Positions 32,401-41,071 of a stretch of 64,000 nucleotides of DNA are shown here, one piece after another. Position numbers and translations under genes: made by a program. Position 1 is the first letter of the stretch. Each line of letters starts with the position of its first letter. The DNA is from Epichloe hybrida (taxonomy: Eukaryota; Ascomycota; Sordariomycetes; Hypocreales; Clavicipitaceae), in the NCBI GenBank assembly GCA_019022495.1, contig JAFEKR010000006.1:2170001-2234000 (forward strand), given 5' to 3'. The notes beneath the pieces were generated by a model that saw only the letters and a list, made by a program, of their open reading frames with translations, was not told the DNA's origin and did no database searches.

Positions 32401-33586
32401 TTTGCCAGTCGAAGATGATGTGCCAGATTTCGCTCGAGACGGCGAGGCTCCACCGGTCGATTCAGCTGATTTGCAATCTTTATTGCCGAACGAGACTCTT
32501 GCAGATTCACCTACAGGGGCCGTGGCATTCATGAATGTATCGTCAGTGACAACACCAAGTACACCAAAGTCGAAGAAGGCAAGCTCTACGACATTCACTC
32601 CTCAAGGGCTATTGAAAACCCGCTCTCCAACTCCATTGGCGGATCCAGATGAGATTTTTGCTCCATCTCAGCCGGGGGTGGATGCGATACCTTCGCCTAG
32701 TGCTCGAACTCCGACCGCAAGCCCCTCTCTTTTCGTGTCTTCGCCAGTCCAAACGGCGCCTCGAACACCAGATCAGCCGAGGTCGAATCTGGCCGCAACA
32801 GTCACTCGGCAATCACCTCTACCCCGCGCAGCTATAGTGCCAAGGTCCGCCGAGCGTTGCACTCCTATCTTCCTAGATGTCAAGCGCCCCCCTCCGAAGT
32901 GGCCTAACGTGACAGAGAAACGAACCATGGGGGAACTGAAGCAAGCCATAATAGCACCGAAAACAAAGGCACAGGACTCCAGATCGCAAGGACCAAAGCA
33001 AATGTCATTGAAATCGATGTTCGGCCAGGTCATCTCAGACAAGCCCATCGAACGAAAAGAGGACATCCGGCCATTCTTGCCCACGGCAGAAGCAAAACGA
33101 TACTCGTCACTGAAGGTCCCAGGAACAAAAGTGTCGACGACATCAAAACCATCAAGACAGCTTGTTCCAGAGGCCGACATCACCAAAGACAAAAAACGTC
33201 ACAGATCACGGCGTTCGCTGCTTTCTTTAGTATCGGGCAGTGCCAAGGGCCAAGAAGGCGATGATGATGAAGACGAGCTCGGCAGTCCAGTCCAGTCGAA
33301 GTCGTCGTCGTCGTCTTCTAAGCCCCCTCGATCCTTCATCGCGAGTAAAGTGGGGGTGCACAGCACTCGAAAGATTTGGAAGTCCACACCTCGTACGACG
33401 GAAGACCCTGTACGGCCCGAAAGAGAGAGGGCAAAAGAGAGGAAGAACAAGAAAAAGAGACGGCACACGGAGGGCTCCGTCTCAAAACGTTCAGGGCCTG
33501 CTACGTCGGATGGTAATACTAATGGTCAGGAATGTGGTGTAGATGGATATACGTGTAACCGAGATTTCTGCTTCACATGTCTGTGA
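29450..33586 (+). CDS. SCM3: Scm3/HJURP-type CENP-A chaperone with AT-hooks
   Basis: Centromeric histone H3 (CENP-A) chaperone, expected at centromeres. Intronless, 1378 aa from the ATG at 29450 (MEPPVKRRRLGE). The Scm3 core is at about residues 60-112: DDRFRATMAHIFEKYGRD, then DEIDLSTGEIVVNNGHIENM, the hallmark of the family. Acidic tracts lie on both sides. Three AT-hooks follow: KRGRGRPRKYPR (about 508), KRKRGRPRKS (about 591) and KRKRGRPRKYPV (about 711), with a Gln/Pro/Phe-rich stretch between the last two. The C-terminal half is Ser/Thr/Pro-rich with many SP/TP sites (possible CDK targets). The protein ends with a cysteine cluster, CGVDGYTCNRDFCFTCL. The length, far above yeast Scm3 (about 220 aa), matches the extended form of filamentous fungi. 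Confidence 0.88.
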   Translation: MEPPVKRRRLGEPLHAWDDDEEEEAEDDWEEYDGDDDTEAAPVQKRQSSVERDDGYQLAIEKAYADDRFRATMAHIFEKYGRDFEGIGDEIDLSTGEIVVNNGHIENMRHEVDVGIPGEEADYESESEEVEDDGDGDLSDEDDVEEEEEEDSVLLKDSSDHDMAKVGSKTVDENDVQMEATVDNQPWATDTDDSDAMPDYMQLQGPYPDPDALDGIPGYNQGAAAEDGPSLISGLYDGGGLRYASSLGPYGSSPFALGPWEMLPQVQEGCEFPKPSGLSSAWAADYCYREQPSMRMHSNLASPRSSDNWPKSMPSPAAYNSKDIEMEDSGKSANLFEQHPEEASALSAEGYQTAVSGEVRLGIQAKSPIRHTRTPRIAAMEDSDTVEDPVFSAGDLETSSQTGDDAPVSNQAHKPEASNRVIPDSQDTCPSQEDDAVPPTAPTGARASYNKPSHQNFDLACMLSDDETPLFTLPPGVTINNHQKKVVGSVANPASVGISGISSDDTAVKRGRGRPRKYPRPDGHGQQSDSSLPKKHKSRFKVPAPNASATPIDPVSRNTSIPAQPTYFVPNISRIPTFAAADQSEAESGTKRKRGRPRKSERPQQQAQQPFMHYPAQMFGQPYFFPPFQFGFQPQAFHHPFQTTMQQPFQAFQTFPPQMAYQPLQTSFPQQPLVQLQQQMIQQPIQQLLQQPPPQPRPVPTGENAQQEPVKRKRGRPRKYPVGYKRVRRKVQIPGLQNSMTALLSGHPNRTPVTEDAWYGVARRLAHDISSLQGGYFLSNGFQVQTQTYEPGIERPHVSPKKQCEDTPSESESEGELEPYDTGRITEVLDNANDAMSSKPPSGDTHRAGGSETFEDSECSEDSESPGMTANDDDAGFVIMESPKSVAQSVEPTPSPPSPPMSTRRSSTREKHSATTPTPVRNKGSRTPTPIQALKSRTPVSHKSDAFDLPSSPMPRHVRDGLSSKASIVEAAYAEPTDFEEELILPVEDDVPDFARDGEAPPVDSADLQSLLPNETLADSPTGAVAFMNVSSVTTPSTPKSKKASSTTFTPQGLLKTRSPTPLADPDEIFAPSQPGVDAIPSPSARTPTASPSLFVSSPVQTAPRTPDQPRSNLAATVTRQSPLPRAAIVPRSAERCTPIFLDVKRPPPKWPNVTEKRTMGELKQAIIAPKTKAQDSRSQGPKQMSLKSMFGQVISDKPIERKEDIRPFLPTAEAKRYSSLKVPGTKVSTTSKPSRQLVPEADITKDKKRHRSRRSLLSLVSGSAKGQEGDDDEDELGSPVQSKSSSSSSKPPRSFIASKVGVHSTRKIWKSTPRTTEDPVRPERERAKERKNKKKRRHTEGSVSKRSGPATSDGNTNGQECGVDGYTCNRDFCFTCL

Positions 33587-34342
33587 GATTTGGACATTCA
33601 AGCATGTCGATGCGAAGAAGTAGCATGTTGGCGAAGCTGTGTTGGCCCCGTTTGATAGTGATACCCGACACAATAGCATGTTTTTTCATGATTCCTCTAT
33701 TTAGTTTCAATTCCGTGAACTGGTGAATCTTTGTATCTTTACTGGTGCAACGATGCGAGCTAACGAGCCTGTTTTCCCCGTCGCAAAAGTCATGGATATC
33801 GAAAGATGACGCCATGTAAAAAGAGACAAAAGAAAGTGATTTCAAGATGTGGAGCAGAAAAGCATGCGACAACACTCTAGCTACGCCTTCATGGAACAGA
33901 ACATGCTGGTTCCGTTCCATGCACGCCACCTGTGGCACATGAGAATAAAACCATTGGATTGCTTGCGGTTAAGGGTGTATTAGGGAGCGAGGCACAGTCT
34001 AGAATGTCCAGCGATGGCGACGTCATGTCTGCCACGATACCGTTCTTTCCAATGATTTATTAAAACGACGCTGCTTCCAAGGAAAAGTAACAAGACCGAA
34101 ACTTCCTTGAACATTCCAGCGCAAAAAAGAACAAAGGGAAACAAAGACTGGGCAAAAAAGACCAAAGACCTATAAACTATGTGCTCTCTGTCCTCTTTCC
34201 CCTCCTCCGCCATAGCATCATTTCAATTATTGATTCCAATGAACGCCATCGAGCCAATCCCTCGCCCGCTGTGAAATATTTGTGGGTTTGGTCTAGATTC
34301 GTATTTTCCTCATTTCGTGATAGTTCGATTGTGTCTAGTTGA

Positions 34343-34426
<84 letters not shown>

Positions 34427-34671
34427 CTGTGTGGTGACCGTGATGCCTTTCATTATATCCCGCCCTCCCTGAATGAAACGTTGACTTTGGGATATTCGCG
34501 TTTCGACACCGTCGCCTCTCATGTCGAACGGATAGTTTGGGCCAGGCCATCCCTCGGTCTGGCGTGTTCCAAGGGCTAACAGAACGTGGAAATGGTCGAA
34601 GGGGATAGGAGTGAATTGGACCAGAGACGGCGATGTAGATCATACTCTTCATTGCTACCTCTGCGGTCGCT
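33587..34671. other. Convergent 3' spacer SCM3 / CKA1
   Basis: No gene supported. The main feature is the long TTG tract at 34343-34426. An ORF over this tract (34335-34742, minus) would read as poly-Asn and is not a gene. Confidence 0.6.
34343..34426. repeat. (TTG)28 trinucleotide microsatellite
   Basis: An uninterrupted 84-bp tract. On the minus strand it is (CAA)n, 245 bp beyond the CKA1 stop codon, so a CKA1 transcript with a normal 3' UTR may carry an unstructured CAA run. Confidence 0.97.
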
Positions 34672-36049
34672 TCACGACTTGTGTGTTCCGCTGGGGTCAG
34701 CCAGGTGGCGCTTGAAAACCTCGGGGTCCCGCACAGGGTCAAAATAAGGATGGCCCTGAGCCTCCTTGGCAGTGAGTCGTGCCTGCAACATTTGTATCAG
34801 CCAAAGTTCACTTGTCTTTTGTATTGGCATTCACACCGACTCACTTGATGGTCATATCGCAGCAGCTTGTCGAGGAAGTCGATGGCTTCATTAGAGACAA
34901 AACGCTGGTTCTCAGACGTCACGAAGCTGTGCCAAGGCTTCTTCTGGAATCGCCCAAGGATATCGTCATACTGAGAATCCAGCTCAATCTCGTACTTGTC
35001 TAGGTAGTCAAAGAGCTCGTCGGTTCCCAAGACTTTTGCGATCTTGACCAGTTGGTCAGAGTTGCTGTTGCCATGGAAAAATGGTTCTTTCCTGAAGATC
35101 ATGGAGGCAAACATGGCTCCCAAACTCCACATATCCAAGCTGTAGTCGTACTGTTGGAAGTCCACGAGCAGTTCTGGTCCTTTAAAGTATCTTGAAGCCA
35201 CTCGCACATTGTACTCGGTACCAGGGTGGTAGAACTCGGCCAGGCCCCAATCGATAAGACGCAGCTACACGGCGGGTGAAAGTGTCAGCAAATGCCACCT
35301 CATTGATCCCAACATCCCCACTACCCCCCCTGACTGGTAGGTAGACCTACCTTTCGGTTCTCATGATCGATCATAACGTTATGAGGCTTTACATCTCGGT
35401 GCATGATGCCCTTGCTGTGGCAAAAATCAAGAGCCTTGAGCAACTCGTGGATGTAAAATCGCACGTCGAGGTCGTTGAATTTCGGATAGAGGCTACGGAA
35501 ATCGATGTTGTTGACATATTCGAAAATCAAAGATGGAGTTTTACTCTGAAGTTGGACAGAATATACGTTTCAGTAAAGGGTCAACAATAACAATAAAAGA
35601 AAAGGCCTGGGGCAAGAGCTCTGACCTGTGAGTCTCTGACCACGTCCAGCAACGCAACAACGTTCGGGCCTCCGGCCAAATTCTGGAGAATCTTGATCTC
35701 TCGCTTGATCTTCTTCTTCTTGACAGGCTTCAAAACCTTGACGACACATTTCTGGTAGTTGACGACGTTGATACCTTCGAAGACTTCGGAATATTTGCCC
35801 CGGCCTATGTTGCATCGTGGAGGGATTAGTCACGCATGGCAAACAAGACGTGCCGATGCGAATGAACATACCGATCTTCCGCACAACCTCATAGTTCTCC
35901 AACGCACCCCAGCCTATGTGCGGCATGGTGTTAGTAAGAGTCACAATCAGTAAAATCGCGAGTGTCATGGACGCACTGATGTTGACGGAATCGTAATCCC
36001 AGTAGCTGCGGGGCATGTTCTGGTTGATATCTGCGTAGACGCGCGCCAT
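34672..36049 (-). CDS. CKA1: Casein kinase II catalytic subunit alpha
   Basis: Constitutive Ser/Thr kinase for acidic sites. Six exons: 36049-35977, 35913-35872, 35804-35626, 35545-35351, 35264-34845, 34782-34672, giving 339 aa, the normal CK2alpha length. All five introns are 62-86 bp with good sites; the second exon is only 42 nt. Visible features are [21 protein letters not shown], the glycine loop [11 protein letters not shown], the basic [15 protein letters not shown] segment, catalytic [12 protein letters not shown], the CK2-specific [11 protein letters not shown] (DWG in place of DFG), and [10 protein letters not shown]. The end is [18 protein letters not shown]. Essential in most fungi. 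Secure. Confidence 0.97.
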
Positions 36050-36877
36050 GATGCCTCAGCGCAGAGTGTGTCGCGGTCCTCGCGACACCAGAATCAAATC
36101 AAGGGTTTCGGGGTTTCCGGTATGAGAGGGATGGCCCGCGCAAGGCCTGGCCGACGAAGATGCTCGCGAGGTTGAAGATCTGGCGGCCAGATGATGGGTC
36201 GAGGGCGAAATCAAGGTGGGATGGGCCCCAGCCGTTACTCGACTTGCGTGTGGCCCCACTTTTGCTTTCGTAATGGGCTGCAATTGGCATAATTCATGGT
36301 TTGCTTGTACTCCGTATGTACACATACAAATGAGAGTCCAATGCCATCGCAAACGATTAGAACATCTCTACATATCACGGAAGGAGGGGGGGTTTGGGCA
36401 AGTATTAATACAGCTTAATTATCTCGCATGCAATCATGATCATCATTAAGTAAACATTAGCAGCCGAGTTCTCACAGCTCGCGGCTCGAACTCTCCTCAA
36501 TCATTTCTCTGGACACGTAGCATGTTCCTAACTGCCCTAAGCTGCGTTTGCCCAGACAATCAGACTTCGATCGGGAATATATGGCTGGCATTTATCGAGT
36601 CAGCTACTACTGGTGTGCAGCGAAAAGGGTGAGATGAAAGATCAAGCCAATGGTAGTGAACCTCAGAGAGAAGATTATTTTACTCGTCATGCCCAGAATC
36701 AGCGTCCATCCTCACTTGAACCAAATCAAGTAAATCATCTGTACGATATCCAGATCGGACTAAGGATGACGATACAAAGATTTTCATCATGTAGGTATAT
36801 TGCAGAATGAATGGAGCAAAGAAATGTTTGCTTACCTATTGAGGGAACAGCAAGAAGTGATGGAACATGGACTGATT
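36050..36877. other. CKA1 promoter region and 3' side of DUF3807-like gene
   Basis: Upstream region of CKA1 with an exact TACTCCGTA word at 36308-36316, 259 bp before the CKA1 start. Nothing coding is supported. Confidence 0.55.
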
Positions 36878-37441
36878 TTAGTCATAATTGAGAGAGTCCA
36901 GGCCTGCGTCAACGACATCCCACGTCCGCTTCCTCAGATCTGGTTTAGGTTCATACCCAGCATATCTCCCGCCTTTCTTCATCTTCTTCTTCTTCTTCTT
37001 GACGCCGCGACTGCCGTGTGCGTGTGCGTCTTGACTAGATGCGTCCATTGACCCATTCCTCTCAGTACTTTCGGACTCAGAGTTAGCCTTTGACTTCGAA
37101 ACCTTGGCCTTTTCTTGCCGTTTTTGAAGCTCCCTCAACTCAGAGTGTCGAAAGATCTCGATTTGCTCATCAGTCAGCGTACGTTTGACACCGTCATGGT
37201 AGAATCCCAGGTCGTCTTCGTCTTCCCCGCCATGAGGGTGATAGAGAATGGGCTCCTCGCCTCTTGGTGGTAGATTTGTAAACGACGTAGCGAAGTTGGT
37301 CACGGCATCAGCAGAGAAATGGCTTTGATGAAAGGCGATAGCTTCATTCTAGCACAGGTCAGGTTGCGTGAAAAGCGAACAGAGAGCTTCGCGGATATTC
37401 TCACCTCTGAAATTTTCAAATCTCCCGCCAAAACTTGCCAT
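36878..37441 (-). CDS. Small conserved fungal protein, DUF3807-like
   Basis: Predicted 166 aa from exon 1 37441-37405 and exon 2 37341-36878. The central segment FHQSHFSADAVTNFATSF...DDLGFYHDGVKRTLTDEQIEIFRHSELREL resembles the fungal DUF3807 family as I remember it. A Lys/Ser-rich tail (VKKKKKKMKKGG) suggests a nuclear or nucleolar protein. The 5' end is uncertain. The donor GTGAGA (37404) and branch site CTGAC are good, but the first AG after the branch (CTAG) gives a stop, so I used GAAG (acceptor at 37342), which keeps the frame. No function is known to me. The N-terminal exon could be wrong. Confidence 0.6.
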
Positions 37442-37805
37442 TGCAAACGACCTCCTGCTGTCATGTTGGAGGCGGGTAAATTTGTCGCCGATGGCCTCAG
37501 GATATGTAACGCCGTGCTTCATAATTTTCCGCTTCCATGCATCAACAGTAAAAGCAGGTCGAAACTTTAGCTGCCATGCCTGATGACTCACGTGGTGATG
37601 GAGAAGGTGTCGACAATGATGATGGCATTGAAGCAGAGTCCAAAAGGGTGAGCAAGTCTCGAGGGAAAAGTGTCAATGGGTTCTGCTGGTGGGGCGCGGG
37701 GCCACTGTGGCTTCTGTGGCTTCTGTGGTTGCTCGGTAAGAGTGCAATAATGTGCTGTAATTACAGTTGTAATACTCCGTAATGTGCATGCAACTCCAGC
37801 AGCGC
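37442..37805. other. Short spacer between two minus-strand small genes
   Basis: 364 bp holding the promoter of the DUF3807-like gene and the 3' end of the next gene. An exact TACTCCGTA word sits at 37773-37781, 25 bp past that gene's stop. Nothing else is seen. Confidence 0.55.
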
Positions 37806-38449
37806 TCAGCTCGACTTGAGAAGAGCGAGGGCGCTCTCAAAGGCGCGAACTACCTCCTCGTCTTTGCTTCGCAGTCAGAATAAACAGGCAAGGGGGCAAG
37901 CTAGGCTGAGTCGAGAGAAACTCACAGTGCTTCTGTTTCTGTGCCATTTTCTCCTCGGACAGATTGACGAATCGCTGTCGCGTGCGCAAGCGCTTCACGG
38001 CACGCTCATCATCATGTTCCGAAGCAGCAGATGCCCAGGCTTGAAAGTACTGTCATGCAATGTCCTGTCAGTAAAGAGAGAGAAAGAGAAAGGTTGCATC
38101 GGACCAAGATCAGGCTCGGACTAGGCACCTTGGATAGGCTTTCAGCTTCTTTCAAAATCTCCTTTTCTTCCCCGTCTGCCTCCTTCAAGGCGCTCTCGTA
38201 TCTCGCCTCAAAGTCCTCCCAGTCGAAGGGGGGGATGTCGGCTGGAGGAGGGCTAGTTGCGCTTGGGGAGGCAGGAGCACCATTGAGGCAACCATTAGGC
38301 AGACTTTCCGTGTCGTCTTCCTGTGGATGAAGTCGCTTGTCCACATCTGACAGCGTTATGGTATCGTCGCCAGCGGGCTGTTCGTCCTCTCCAGAAGAAG
38401 GATCTGACATCACAGACCTATTTGCTGGGGACTTGGGAGGTGAAGACAT
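37806..38449 (-). CDS. Conserved fungal protein of unknown function, helical C-terminal half
   Basis: Three exons, 38449-38129, 38049-37926 and 37861-37806, predict 166 aa. Introns are 79 and 64 bp; the first has an unusual GTGCCT donor. The first 75 residues are acidic and Ser/Pro-rich (SDPSSGEDEQPAGDD; SDVDKRL). Residues 80-166 are strongly helical and charged: FDWEDFEARYESALKEADGEEKEI, YFQAWASAASEHDDERAVKRLRTRQRFVNLSEEKM, VVRAFESALALL. The pattern of hydrophobic residues across all three exon joins supports the gene model. I do not recognise the family. It diverges from ATG14 over a 449-bp shared promoter. Confidence 0.7.
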
Positions 38450-38898
38450 TGTTGGGAATGGACATGAACAAGTACGATGGAGTAATAAGCAAGCTCTGTC
38501 TGGTGCGAAAGTTGTCGAGTGCATTTGCGCCACAGCCACAGAGGATTTCTAGGAGTTACCACCAGCCAGACTGCACTGCGCTGCACTTTGCAGGCAGCAT
38601 CGAAGGCTCCTGCCTCCACCAACTCAACTCCCACCCACTATTAGTCAACCACAGCTGCCCGGGCTCATCCTTCCTCTCATCCTTCCTCTCAACTCATCCA
38701 CCTCGTGACCATCTCAGTCAACCGTCTTTGCGAGTCACAAGTCTCAGCAAGTGAGAAGCTGCTCACAAGCTCAAGCGTAATCTTCTGCAATCGGCAACTC
38801 ATATCATCCCTCACCATCACGACTGCACAAATGCCATCTTTTTTCTCTCGGTAACATCTTCCACAAGGTGGTGGCAGGGACGAGGACTAGCACATATC
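38450..38898. promoter_or_regulatory. Divergent promoter, small helical gene / ATG14
   Basis: 449 bp between two start codons on opposite strands. It is pyrimidine-rich toward ATG14 (CATCCTTCCTCT repeated near 38665-38690). No uORF stands out. Confidence 0.5.
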
Positions 38899-40388
38899 AT
38901 GGAATGCAGCATCTGCCATCGTCGCCACGATGCTCAGAAATTGCCATTCCTCTGCCCTGTTGACGCGCGGAACAACATATACCAAGGTCGCATGAAGAAT
39001 CTTCAACTAATCCTGGAAATCGAAACTTTAAAAGGCCAAATCGACAAATCATCTGCCGACTCAACGGCCTCCAGTCCTGGCGGCTTGGAGCAGTCTTTAG
39101 CCCGACAGTGCCTCACAGAGGATCGCGCAGATCAGATTCTCGCTGCAGCTCAGAAGTTGAGAGAGGAGATAAAGGCAGCAAGAGAAGAAATTCGATCCCG
39201 GAAAGCAGCCTTAGCGAGAAGGAGGTCCAACTTCGCCTCGGTTTCGGATGGCCTTGTTCAGCGTAGGGTCAAGCAACAACAGGAGCTGGACAAATCTGCG
39301 CAAATGCTCCGATTTCGGTGGGCACAAAAAACAGAGGCCACTGCGAATACGCGAGCATTTCTTTGCACCGAGGCTCTCAAACTGTACGGACTCAGGAGGA
39401 CGAAGAAGGGGGGTTCTGGACGTTACGATTACCACCTTGGCAAAGTGCCCATCATAGACTTGGCAGGCATGGACTGTGTGTTTGCTTCTGACCTCCACCT
39501 CCTCTTCTCTCAAATCGTGCTTCCGCTGACTTTTCAAAAGCCATCAGCCCGGAAGTCATATCGACATCTCTCGCCCATGTGGCTCATATTCTCATTCTCG
39601 TCTGTCACTATCTCTCTGTCCGCCTTCCAGCCGAGCTCACCCTTCCTCACCGTGACTATCCCCGACCGACTATTTTCAATCTCAACAGCTCCCATCGACA
39701 TTCCCAAATTCCATTCCCCAGCTTCCCGGGATTCTCACCATCATCTGCTTCTCACGTGCGGGGGACTGAGTCTCAGCGCGTTCCACGGCCCCGGCCCTTG
39801 TTTATTGAGAAGCCTCTGACGCAACTGGCAAAGGAGGACCCTACCACATATTCTTTCTTCCTCGAAGGCGTTACTCTTCTTGCATATGATATCGCTTGGC
39901 TGTGCTGCTCTCAAGGCGTTTCCGTAGGTAACACGAGCAGTTTCGAAGACATCTGCAGTATGGGACGCAACCTGTATAGTTTCTTGATGAGCGCGCAGGC
40001 ACACGACTTTCACACAATCAATATCAAGGTTCCAGGCTGGGCCGCCAGTGGAGAAGAAGTGCGCGAAGAGCCACAAGGCAACTGGCTCGGCCGCTATTCT
40101 CATGGCGGGGCTTTCTATTTTCTCGGCAGCACTGAGGGGACAGAGCTGACAAGATCATTCAAACTCCCGAGTCCTTTGAAACTGGCAGACAAACTCAAGA
40201 AGAGGTTGATTGGTGATGCTCCGACGCCGGACTGGGAGCTCCTTGATGATGACGCCTGGAAAGTCGAAGACACATCTATGAGTGGTAACACAGTAGGCAA
40301 CCAAGGTATCGTCATTGGCAAAGTAGCAGACGTGAAGCCGGCGAATCGCAGCGGTTCCAATGGCTGGACGAAGCTGAAACACAGATGA
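38899..40388 (+). CDS. ATG14: Atg14/Barkor family PI3-kinase complex I subunit
   Basis: Directs the Vps34-Vps15-Atg6 complex to the autophagosome formation site. Exon 1 38899-39475 and exon 2 39541-40388 give 474 aa. The 65-bp intron (GTGTGT donor, AAAG acceptor) reads GMD-SISPEVISTSLAHVAHIL. The N-terminal cysteine motif is CSIC with FLC downstream (MECSICHRRH...LPFLCPVDARN). A coiled coil at about residues 90-155 (LREEIKAAREEIRSRKAAL) follows. Then the Atg14/UVRAG core continues with YHLGKVPIIDLAGM, HYLSVRLPAELTLPH and TYSFFLEGVTLLAYDIAWLC. The family also includes Vps38/UVRAG, but the paired N-terminal cysteines and length favour Atg14. Partner Atg6 is encoded about 10 kb away. Confidence 0.85.
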
Positions 40389-41071
40389 CAGCAGACGCGA
40401 ATTGAATAGCCAATTTACTATTGGGGATTCCAAATCTCATTGCTCGAATTCAGTTTCTTTGACTTGTGAATCCAAGCAATATGACTTCTCATCGCTCAAG
40501 ACTGCCCTTGCGCCGTGTTCATCCCCAGAAATGGTCTCGATTATAGTAGCATGACTCATTGTGTCTTGCTAAGACTTTGGTAAGATTTAAAAGGGCACAG
40601 CTCCTTGAGATGAGTTCGTCGTCCCCAGTCATGTCACATTTTGCGTGTCACTTCATCTCGAACAGACTTTGTGCGGCGAAAACGCTGCAGCCCACGGACA
40701 GTGTGCTGAATGAACTGTTTTCATTCGAGGCGACGACGGCGAAGAGGTGGTCATTGAGGGGAGCGAGTGAGAAAGAGGAGCTACTCATGGATGGTCGGTG
40801 AATGTTGTGAGTCTTGTGTCGATCAAGCATCCGGAAGACGCACAAGCATGACATTTATCAGAAACTGGTCAATAATTCGTCGGTAACCGGCGACAGCATC
40901 GCATAGTTTACACGCATTGATCGTGTCCACGGGGTATTCGCCGACTATTTATAATATGCAATAACTGTGGCAAGGACATTTGTCGCCAGTAAGCCAATCC
41001 CTTGTCTTGTGTGCCTAAACGCCGGCCAAAAATGAAAAACCTGCTCATCATTCCTCATCATCATTCATTCA
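40389..41071. other. Convergent 3' spacer ATG14 / SPC7
   Basis: Between two stop codons on opposite strands. No coding ORF, RNA or repeat recognised. Confidence 0.6.

Noticed and set aside
34335..34742. Minus-strand ORF with about 28 Asn codons
   Set aside because: It is the (TTG)n microsatellite read on the other strand, overlapping the CKA1 last exon and 3' region; no conserved sequence on either side.
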